From positions 1 through 14,007 of the forward strand of contig DATLFO010000018.1 of assembly GCA_035541035.1 (NCBI GenBank): a stretch of DNA of 14,007 bases, given 5' to 3'. The notes under the pieces were generated by a model that worked only from the letters and a program-made list of their open reading frames with translations, did no database searches and was not told the DNA's origin. The translations under genes were made by a program, and so were the position numbers. The first letter of the stretch is position 1. Every line of letters starts with the position of its first letter. The DNA comes from DASWHR01 sp035541035. Its GTDB lineage: Bacteria > Actinomycetota > AC-67. Of the stretch, positions 8,349 through 14,007 are shown piece after piece.

Positions 8349-8377
8349 AAAAGAAAAGCCCGCGTACCTACGCAGGC
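8349..8377 (-). terminator. Intrinsic terminator of the pyr leader (attenuator)
   Basis: As RNA from the minus strand, GCCUGCGU (8377-8370), loop AGGU, ACGCGGGC (8365-8358) form an eight-pair stem with one G-U pair, followed at once by UUUUCUUUU (8357-8349). It stands between the promoter and pyrK, 46 bases before the ATG, so it must be regulated for the genes to be expressed. Confidence 0.88.
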
Positions 8378-8440
8378 CGGATCGTGCAGCGTCAAGCTCG
8401 TCTCTCCCTTCCGGGCCTCACAGGACCCGCCCTTAAAGGG
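8374..8440 (-). promoter_or_regulatory. PyrR-binding hairpin and antiterminator, pyrimidine attenuation leader
   Basis: Read as minus-strand RNA. A lower stem CCCUU/AAGGG (8440-8436 with 8410-8406) is separated by an asymmetric internal loop from an upper stem GGGUC/GGCCC (8428-8424 with 8417-8413), capped by the hexaloop CUGUGA (8423-8418). The hexaloop fits the PyrR loop consensus CNGNGA, and the flanking UCCUGUGAGGC fits the known PyrR-box core. An alternative pairing of AGGCCCGGA (8418-8410) with UCCGGCCU (8381-8374), with one bulge, would form an antiterminator: it uses part of the PyrR hairpin and the first four bases of the terminator stem. PyrR bound to UMP would favour the hairpin and allow termination; low UMP would favour readthrough. 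The logic follows Bacillus pyr leaders; the application here is inferred. Confidence 0.85.
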
Positions 8441-8451
8441 TGTACGACGCG

Positions 8452-8457
8452 AGTATA
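8452..8457 (-). promoter_or_regulatory. -10 box of the pyrKDFE promoter
   Basis: TATACT on the minus strand matches five of six consensus bases and lies just upstream of the PyrR hairpin, so a transcript starting near 8445 would contain the whole attenuator. No good -35 hexamer is seen at 16-19 bases; the region there is GC-rich, so an activator or a weak -35 is possible. Confidence 0.6.
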
Positions 8458-8471
8458 GCGCGGGCATCGCG

Positions 8472-8510
8472 CCGCCGTTCGGGCGCCGGGATCCGACGCC
8501 CGAACGGCGG
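8472..8510 (-). terminator. Perfect 14-bp inverted repeat after the 326-residue gene, probable terminator hairpin
   Basis: Arms 8472-8485 and 8497-8510 are exact reverse complements (14 of 14), with an 11-base loop containing GGATCC. It begins nine bases after the stop codon of the 326-residue secreted protein and ends before the pyr -10 box. The position suits a terminator that insulates the two operons. No U-run follows on either strand, so termination would depend on the stem alone or another factor. An operator overlapping the missing pyr -35 is the alternative. Confidence 0.6.
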
Positions 8511-8518
8511 GCCGGCGA

Positions 8519-9499
8519 CTACGCGCCCGGAAGGGGCTGGTGGTGAAGCACGGTCGCCGTCGGGGCCTCGCCGAGCGTCGCCGCGCCTGCCACGAACGCA
8601 CGGGTCTCGGCGTGGAAGACGCCTGCGAGGGCGAAGTCGTCGCCGGCGAATGCGATCACGATCGCTACGTCGCCGCACCCGCCCACCCTGCACTGCGCGT
8701 TCTCCGGTGGCGACGGCGGGTTGTTCGGATCGGGCGGCTCGGGCAGCGCCGGCGGAACCGTGACCGGCGGAACTGGGTTGGGGCTCAGGCAGCCTTGCGG
8801 GCCGAACTGCAGCAGGAACGGAACGAATGTGGGCGAGGTCGGGTCGGCACACGCGGGATGCAGCGACGGGAGCGCCGGCGCGGCCGGGGCGCACGCAGCC
8901 GGATCCCCGCTCGGATCGCAGGGAGGCTGCGGAGCGACCGGCAAGGGCACGATCTGCATGTCGGGCGCGTGCCTGTTGCCGCTGTCGTAGGAGTCCGACA
9001 CGAACCGGAACACCTTCAGGTACGGATTCACCGAGACGGTGCCCCCGCCCAGGTCATCGGTGAACGCCATGAAGTTCTCGAGTCGCACGGTAATCGTGGA
9101 AAGCACGCGCACGGTTGTCGGACACAGCAGATACCAGGGCCCTCGGTCGCGGGCGACGCTTTGGATCCGGTACAGACCATTGGCAAGCTCCGGGCGCGAG
9201 TCCCACGTCGTGCTCCACGGACCCGCGCTGCCTTTGCTGATGTTGAGCACCGTCGCGTTGTCACTGAGACGCGTGACCGTGATGGTGGAGTTGGCTCGCG
9301 CACCCGCAAACGCGCAGACCGAGTCTTCGACTCCGCCGCGGTTTTCGTGAATCAACACTTCGCCGCGCACGGTCTGTCCGTCGGCCGGCGTAGTGATCGC
9401 AGCCTGCGCAGGCGCGCCGCCGAGCACGGGAAGGGCCATCGCCGTCGCCAGCCACGCCGCGGCGAAGCGGACACGCCGGCGTTTCCCGAAATCATTCAT
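8519..9499 (-). CDS. Predicted secreted protein with Ig-like N-terminal part and proline-rich segment, function unknown
   Basis: 326 residues; I do not recognise a family. Residues 1-33 are a clear signal peptide: basic start KRRRVR, a hydrophobic core AAAWLATAMALPVLGG, and an AQA cleavage site before AITTP. Residues 35-135 resemble a bacterial Ig-like fold: it opens ITTPADGQTVRGEV and later has TTWDSRPELANGLYRIQSVARD, where such domains place their WDTxxLxxGxYxIxxxAxD strands. C62 and C126 could form a disulfide across it. Residues 185-268 are very rich in proline with several cysteines, looking like an extended spacer, then a short globular end. No membrane anchor or sorting signal is seen. 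A GAGGAG Shine-Dalgarno precedes the ATG, 24 bases after the 299-residue gene, and it is the last gene of the secreted-protein run. Adhesion or cell-surface structure is possible but unproven. Confidence 0.85.
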   Translation of the reverse strand: MNDFGKRRRVRFAAAWLATAMALPVLGGAPAQAAITTPADGQTVRGEVLIHENRGGVEDSVCAFAGARANSTITVTRLSDNATVLNISKGSAGPWSTTWDSRPELANGLYRIQSVARDRGPWYLLCPTTVRVLSTITVRLENFMAFTDDLGGGTVSVNPYLKVFRFVSDSYDSGNRHAPDMQIVPLPVAPQPPCDPSGDPAACAPAAPALPSLHPACADPTSPTFVPFLLQFGPQGCLSPNPVPPVTVPPALPEPPDPNNPPSPPENAQCRVGGCGDVAIVIAFAGDDFALAGVFHAETRAFVAGAATLGEAPTATVLHHQPLPGA

Positions 9500-9523
9500 C
9501 CCAGTCTCCTCACTCGGTCCGTC

Positions 9524-10423
9524 CTACGGAATGTCGGGCAATCCGGCCGAGATGCCGAGCACCGGATGGTTATCGAAAATCGCGGCCCCGTTCGACAGGG
9601 CCAGCGCGCCGGCGCCCCCGCAGAGCGTGTAACCGAACGCGTCCAGACGCGCAGACGCGGAAAAGAACAGGCCTTGGCCGACGAAGTCGATCGAGCGATC
9701 CTCGGCGAAGGAGGCCCCGGAAACCATCGGCAGCCAGACCGGATAGGGAGCGGCCGCGGGCTGCGCCGTCGACACGGTGCTTCCGATCAGCGTCCCGACC
9801 TGATGCAACCCGAGCGTGTACCGGGCCGTGATATGCATCGTCGGGCCCAGCCAGGCGTACGCCGGAAGGATCCACGACGCGGGCGGGATCACCGGGCTAA
9901 GCAGGCCGGGGACCGGCGTCAGGAACAGCGGCGCTCCGGTCACGGGAACGATGGGCGGTACCGGAACGCCGGCGGCGCCGCCGGCCTGGGACGCAAGCGC
10001 GTAGGTGTCGGGCACGGTTTGCGACCTCCGGACGGAGACGCTCTGACAGTTCGCGACGGCTTCGCTGGTCGCGCCGGCCCACAGAGTGGCGAACAGGTGC
10101 GTGATGTTCCCCGCCGCGTATTCGGGCGTCCCGAGCGGCCCTTGGGCCATGGCCGAGGAGGCGGCGGTGTCCGGGTAGAGGTTGCGCAGCACCTCACCGA
10201 ACGGGCGAACGTATTCACGGACCTCGCCATCGCCGTGCACCGAGATGGTTGCCGGCGCATTCAGCAGCGTCTCGAGGTCGACACCGAACTCGGCGGCCTT
10301 CTGCTCGAACATTGCACGAAAGCGCTCGGGCACGGTCTGGACGCGGGTTGCGTTCCCGGCGGTGGTGGTGGCGAGCAGCGCTGCGGCAACCGCCGTCAGC
10401 AGGAACCGTCTCGTCGAAGTCAT
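9524..10423 (-). CDS. Predicted secreted protein of unknown function
   Basis: 299 residues, no family recognised. A signal peptide covers about residues 1-23 (STRRFLLTAVAAALLATTTAGNA). The next section (30-115) looks helical and includes VPERFRAMFEQKAAEFGVDLE and a REYVRPFGEVLRNLYPDT segment. A proline-rich hydrophobic middle (152-190) has repeated VPVPP, TPVPG and IPP turns. The C-terminal 100 residues look beta-rich, with ITARYTLGLHQVGTLIG, IDFVGQGLFFSASARL and a glycine-rich FGYTLCGGAGALAL. The only cysteines, C126 and C268, may pair. The frame is open 44 codons further upstream into the 960-residue gene, but the ATG at 10423 has the signal peptide and a strong Shine-Dalgarno. It is 17 bases after the 960-residue gene, suggesting co-translation with it. 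Confidence 0.84.
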   Translation of the reverse strand: MTSTRRFLLTAVAAALLATTTAGNATRVQTVPERFRAMFEQKAAEFGVDLETLLNAPATISVHGDGEVREYVRPFGEVLRNLYPDTAASSAMAQGPLGTPEYAAGNITHLFATLWAGATSEAVANCQSVSVRRSQTVPDTYALASQAGGAAGVPVPPIVPVTGAPLFLTPVPGLLSPVIPPASWILPAYAWLGPTMHITARYTLGLHQVGTLIGSTVSTAQPAAAPYPVWLPMVSGASFAEDRSIDFVGQGLFFSASARLDAFGYTLCGGAGALALSNGAAIFDNHPVLGISAGLPDIP

Positions 10424-10437
10424 TCCCCTCCCCTTCC
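10424..10437 (-). promoter_or_regulatory. Purine-rich ribosome binding site deciding the start of the 299-residue protein
   Basis: The minus strand reads GGAAGGGGAGGGGA directly before ATG at 10423. It sits in the short gap after the 960-residue gene and supports the shorter start over the open frame extending to 10555. Confidence 0.75.
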
Positions 10438-10440
10438 CGA

Positions 10441-13323
10441 TCAACAGAAGTAGCCGGAAACGCCGATCTTGATGTTGAGCAGCCAGACGCTCAGCGAGCC
10501 GCCCGAGCAGTTGACGTAGTGCTTCTTGTTGCACGAGAAGATGTAGGCGCACCAACCGCCCTGACGCTGATCGGCCCAGAAGTTCCCGTTGCCGAAGGTC
10601 TGCTCCAGACCGGTGCCTGCGGACTCGTCACGCTGGCGGATCGTGCCGCCCAGGATCCGGTGATGACAGGCTCCGGAGTCCGACTGCTGCGGTGTCGCAG
10701 CGCATCCCGGCCCGTGGTCGGTGGTGTTCTCCCAGATGTAGCCGCTTGAGTCACTGCCACCGAACTCCTGCTCGAAGAATCGCACCTGCCAGTTTTGGAT
10801 CAGGAAGTACTTCGAGGCACCGCTCTGCGTGCAGCTCGCGCTGAGCGGCCGCTGGCAGTCGAAGATGTTCACGGTCACGTGCTCGCTGGCATGGATCGAG
10901 CTCGACGCCGAAGGGCTTTGTCCCGACGGGCGAGTGTCGGACGCAGGGCGGTTCGAGCACGCGCCGCTGTTCGCCGAGCAGAAATCCAGGTGCGTGGGCA
11001 GCGGCATGATGCTCGTTGACATGTTCCAGCGATCGCCCGAGTTCGACTCCATCGTCAAGCCGTTCGTGCGCTGCGCCGCGTCGTAGGTCATCAGCGACCG
11101 GCCCCCCACATCCACCATCGAAACGACGATGTTGGGCACGAGATGGTCGAGCGTGACGCGCAGGTACTCGAGCTTGGCGGTCGCCGTGGGACGACGCTCG
11201 ATATCCACCTTGAAGATCTTCGTGCTGAGCCCGTCGATCGAGAAGTTCGGAGCCTTCGCCGATGCCCGTTTGATTTGAGTGAGCCGCGCGTGGACCACGT
11301 AGCGCGCGCCGGTTCCGGCGATGTCCCTTAGCAGCATGCCGTCGAACTGTGCGTCGATCCGGTCGCCGTTCGGGATGCTCGACAGCTGGAACTCGAGAAG
11401 GCCGAGCACGGAGCCCTTTGCATCGACCGAGACGGTGCCGTCGGCGTCGAAGCCGACATCCACCGCGGTGGGCAGGCTTTCGAGGCGCGCATGCAACTCC
11501 GTCGCGCGGCCGGCGATCCCGTCCGGGTCGAAGGCGTCGATGGTGATCAGCGCGACCGGCTGCGAAGCGGTGTAGGTGAACTTGGTGTCGCTGAGAAACC
11601 GGGCGGACAGCTCGGTCGGCAGGATTTGGATCACCGCGTCGGTCGTGGCGCGGCCGCCGGGCTTGTCGGTGTTGAGATCGATTTGGAACTCACGGCCGCC
11701 GACGGTGTTGAGCTGAAGTGCCGGGGGCGGGCCCTGCTCGACCAACACCTTGCGCAGCCCGGTCACCCGGGCGAACAGCGCGTAGTGGCTGCTGAGATCG
11801 TTGAGCAGAATGCCGTCGACGGACTCGGGGAGCCGGTCGTCGGGCCCCGAGGTCAGCTGGACCTCGATCAGCCCGAGTGTGTTTCCCCTCGCGTCGAGTC
11901 CGATCGCGCTCCCCCCGTCCCCGAACGTCAGATCCATGCTCGTGGGGATATCGCGCATGAGCAGATGCAGCGCGGTGGCCCGTCCGGAGATGCCCGCCGG
12001 ATCGGTCGCATCGACCGTCAATTCCCCGATGGGCGCCGAGCCCGCGTAGGTGATCGTCCCTTGCGTGGAGGAGAAGCCGATTCGGAACTGGGAAGGCAGG
12101 TCGCGGACCCACGCGTCGATCGTCTGCGTGCCTTGCTTGGTGAGCACGTGCAGCGGACCGCTCGCCAGACGCGCATCCAGCAGAGATGGGTCGCCCGTTT
12201 CGAGCTCGAACTCCGATAGGCCGAGCACGCGGACCGCGAGCGAGTCAACCCCGCCCGAGTCGTCGGTATACAGGTAATGCCCCTGTTCGTCGAGCCATCG
12301 GATGGCGCCGCCTGTGGCGTTGCCGATCTCGACGAGGCCGATGGCATCCGAGGCACGAAACACCGAATGCGTCGGCGAGTCCTGCACGAGCGTGGCGCGC
12401 AGCGCCATGTCCTGGATCTTCAGATGGAATTCGCTCTGCAGGACGTCGCTGCGGCTGTCACTGATGCGAAGATCGATGCTCTGCACACGAGCCGTGGCGG
12501 TGTAGTCCCACGTTCGAGTGCCGAGGGGGGAGTCGTTCAGGACCAGCGACATCGTTCCTGCCGGCAGCGGGTCGATCGTCGCTTCGGCGCGCGTGTCGCG
12601 CGTCCCTTCGAGGCTTTGCAGCAGAACCCGTGCGGTTGTGTCGATGTTCGACGTCAAGTCGATCGAGGTCTGCGTCACGCCGAAGTCGGATCCGACCAAG
12701 CCGGCGAAGTGAGACAGAGTCGGCACCGGCGCATAGGAGACCCGGCCACGGACCGGGTCCTCTCGCTCGCCCGACGAACCTTCACTGAAGATCTCTGCGA
12801 TCACCGCGAGCGTCGGTCCCGCCACGGCGGTTTCGACGTCGAGCGAAAAGCTTGCCGCGCGGCCGGCACCGGCGAGGAAGATCGTGGCGCTATAGACCGC
12901 GGGCGCGACGGAATCGAGCGTGTCGTATCCGAAAGCGACGCGGTAGGGACTTCCTTGTCGCGGGTCGCGGAGCACGGCCTCGATCAGAAGCGGCAGTTCC
13001 GCGCGCGCGGACGGAAGCTTGGTCACCCGCAGCGTCGCGCGAGCGGCATCGATCTGCAGCTGGGCGGCGACATCGGGGATCCCGTCACCGTCCACATCGA
13101 CGAGCGAGGGCACGAGCAGGATCGCGTCGGCCGATGTTTCGACGCGTGCACCTTCCGCGTCCTCGGCGACGGTGTGGATCTTGTACGAGAGCAGATCGAG
13201 AATCTCGCTTCGTGCCAGGCCGGGGGCTTGCACCGACAAGGCCATGATGGCCGCGAGCAGCAATGAAACCCGTCGCACTGCTCTGTGTGATGCGCCGATC
13301 GATTTCCCCGTCCTCATCTGCAT
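10441..13323 (-). CDS. Large predicted exported protein with three ~155-residue repeats and a Cys-rich C-terminal domain
   Basis: 960 residues, no family recognised. Residues 1-39 form a long signal peptide (RRVSLLLAAIMALSVQAPGLARS). Residues 76-84 read DVDGDGIPD, a calcium-binding DxDxDG loop like those in thrombospondin type 3 or dockerin modules. From about 272 to 750 there are three diverged repeats, marked by a Tyr-Thr/Ala strand at Tyr274, Tyr426, Tyr584 (and a vestige at Tyr747), spaced 152-163 residues. Within them recur GRATxLHxxL, a (L/I)PT/S turn followed by xxDxxF (409, 459, 568, 617, 775), a DAxGxxLGLxE strand and a DGxLLxD turn. Alternating hydrophobic residues suggest an all-beta rod. 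No cysteine occurs before 782; ten lie in 782-960, ending with Cys960, so up to five disulfides are possible. The first ATG has GGAAGG upstream. No membrane anchor is seen. Confidence 0.87.
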   Translation of the reverse strand: MQMRTGKSIGASHRAVRRVSLLLAAIMALSVQAPGLARSEILDLLSYKIHTVAEDAEGARVETSADAILLVPSLVDVDGDGIPDVAAQLQIDAARATLRVTKLPSARAELPLLIEAVLRDPRQGSPYRVAFGYDTLDSVAPAVYSATIFLAGAGRAASFSLDVETAVAGPTLAVIAEIFSEGSSGEREDPVRGRVSYAPVPTLSHFAGLVGSDFGVTQTSIDLTSNIDTTARVLLQSLEGTRDTRAEATIDPLPAGTMSLVLNDSPLGTRTWDYTATARVQSIDLRISDSRSDVLQSEFHLKIQDMALRATLVQDSPTHSVFRASDAIGLVEIGNATGGAIRWLDEQGHYLYTDDSGGVDSLAVRVLGLSEFELETGDPSLLDARLASGPLHVLTKQGTQTIDAWVRDLPSQFRIGFSSTQGTITYAGSAPIGELTVDATDPAGISGRATALHLLMRDIPTSMDLTFGDGGSAIGLDARGNTLGLIEVQLTSGPDDRLPESVDGILLNDLSSHYALFARVTGLRKVLVEQGPPPALQLNTVGGREFQIDLNTDKPGGRATTDAVIQILPTELSARFLSDTKFTYTASQPVALITIDAFDPDGIAGRATELHARLESLPTAVDVGFDADGTVSVDAKGSVLGLLEFQLSSIPNGDRIDAQFDGMLLRDIAGTGARYVVHARLTQIKRASAKAPNFSIDGLSTKIFKVDIERRPTATAKLEYLRVTLDHLVPNIVVSMVDVGGRSLMTYDAAQRTNGLTMESNSGDRWNMSTSIMPLPTHLDFCSANSGACSNRPASDTRPSGQSPSASSSIHASEHVTVNIFDCQRPLSASCTQSGASKYFLIQNWQVRFFEQEFGGSDSSGYIWENTTDHGPGCAATPQQSDSGACHHRILGGTIRQRDESAGTGLEQTFGNGNFWADQRQGGWCAYIFSCNKKHYVNCSGGSLSVWLLNIKIGVSGYFC

Positions 13324-13366
13324 TCCCGCCCTTCCTGGTGGTTACGAATTCCTGGCAATGCCGTGC

Positions 13367-14007
13367 TCATGGGAGCGGCGGCGCGGTCTGCGCCTGCGGC
13401 GCGTAGCGCCGCACTCCGTTCGTGGCTGCTGCCCACATCACGCCGCCCGGCTCGACGGCAATGCCCGCCGCCGCGCCGGCCCACTGCTCGAGCAACGATC
13501 CCGTGCGCGAGAAATGGGAGAGCCGCTGATTACCCGAATCGGAAACGAAGACACCGTAGGTGGTCGCGACGATCCCGAGCGGGGCCGACATGCAGCCGTC
13601 CTGCACGCGCGAACCACCCCAGAACCCGGCCGGCTCGCCCGCGATCGTGAAGCGCTGAACTCTGTTGTTGCCCGTATCGGCGACGAAGACCTGTCCGCGA
13701 TAGACCGAGACGGCCTTCGGATCCGACACCTGCCCGGGATCCGACCCGGATGCTCCGATGACGGCCTGCGGCGCTCCGGTCGGCGACACGATTTGGATCC
13801 GGTCATTGCCGCTGTCGGCCACGGCGATGGACCCGGCAAGGGGGCCGTCGGGGACAATCGCGATCCCGTGCGGCGAGCTGAACGCGCCGGGCGCCGCGCC
13901 GGCTGTGCCGAACTGCGCGACCTTGGCGATGCCGAACGAATCCCAGACCTGGATCCGGTCGTTGCCCGTGTCGGCGATGTAGACGAATCCGTTCGCCGTG
14001 ACGGCGA
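13367..14007 (-). CDS. NHL-repeat beta-propeller protein (5' end outside window)
   Basis: 212 residues are visible; the N-terminus is beyond base 14007 and the stop TGA is at 13367-13369. The sequence is a run of NHL repeats, each with a hydrophobic strand followed by (A/S)D(T/S)GN(D/N)R(I/V)Q: FVYIADTGNDRIQVW, IAVADSGNDRIQIV, VFVADTGNNRVQRF, VFVSDSGNQRLSHF, then a decayed last one (MWAAATNGVRRYAP). About five blades are seen, and a six-blade propeller would be complete just upstream. NHL propellers bind protein or sugar ligands or, in peptidylglycine-type enzymes, catalyse; no catalytic residues can be assigned here. It ends in a short Pro/Ala tail (QAQTAPPLP), 43 bases before the 960-residue gene, and is probably co-transcribed with it. 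Export is likely by analogy with its neighbours, but the signal peptide region is not visible. Confidence 0.9.
   Translation of the reverse strand, partial: AVTANGFVYIADTGNDRIQVWDSFGIAKVAQFGTAGAAPGAFSSPHGIAIVPDGPLAGSIAVADSGNDRIQIVSPTGAPQAVIGASGSDPGQVSDPKAVSVYRGQVFVADTGNNRVQRFTIAGEPAGFWGGSRVQDGCMSAPLGIVATTYGVFVSDSGNQRLSHFSRTGSLLEQWAGAAAGIAVEPGGVMWAAATNGVRRYAPQAQTAPPLP

Noticed and set aside
8540..10453. 637-codon open frame on the plus strand
   Set aside because: It lies antisense to the two smaller secreted genes, which have signal peptides and ribosome sites; its translation is Arg and Gly-rich with no domain.
12277..13266. 329-codon plus-strand frame inside the repeat-protein gene
   Set aside because: Antisense shadow; the minus-strand protein has real internal repeats and a signal peptide.

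Overview
This window looks like chromosome from a high-GC member of the Actinomycetota. Every gene I can support lies on the minus strand, so transcription runs from high to low coordinates. The taxonomic clues are a mycobacterial-type integration host factor (mihF) directly upstream of gmk, the order mihF-gmk-rpoZ-coaBC-metK-priA, an actinobacterial-looking RNA polymerase omega subunit, and a PriA whose helicase motifs have decayed as in other actinobacteria. A class I PyrF and the PyrD/PyrK pair differ from what I recall of mycobacteria. With the gene order, they make a deep-branching class such as Thermoleophilia a reasonable guess, but this is inference only.

Region 1 (14007 to 8519, in transcription order) is an accessory four-gene run of predicted exported or surface proteins. 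It holds an NHL-repeat beta-propeller protein (cut by the window edge), a 960-residue protein with a signal peptide, a calcium-loop motif, three diverged repeats of about 155 residues and a cysteine-rich C-terminal domain, a 299-residue secreted protein, and a 326-residue secreted protein with an Ig-like N-terminal part and a proline-rich segment. Gaps are 17 to 43 bases, so they look like one transcription unit. I do not recognise the last three as named families.

Region 2 (8510 to 8304) is a compact control region. It contains a 14-bp perfect inverted repeat after the last secreted gene, a good -10 box, and a PyrR-type attenuator: a binding hairpin with a CNGNGA hexaloop, a competing antiterminator pairing, and an intrinsic terminator with a U-rich tail.

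Region 3 (8303 to 5376) is the pyrimidine cluster pyrK-pyrD-pyrF-pyrE, tightly packed with 10-, 4- and 4-base overlaps. It covers dihydroorotate oxidation (PyrD with its electron-transfer subunit PyrK), addition of phosphoribose (PyrE) and decarboxylation to UMP (PyrF).

Region 4 (5289 to 1) starts with a candidate promoter and runs mihF-gmk-rpoZ-coaBC-metK-priA: nucleoid protein, GMP phosphorylation, RNA polymerase assembly, coenzyme A synthesis, S-adenosylmethionine synthesis and replication restart. gmk has no ATG, GTG or TTG available and seems to start at ATC right after the mihF stop codon. priA is cut by the window edge.

No tRNA, rRNA, CRISPR array, insertion sequence, integrase or credible plus-strand gene was seen. 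The long plus-strand open frames are antisense shadows of GC-rich genes.
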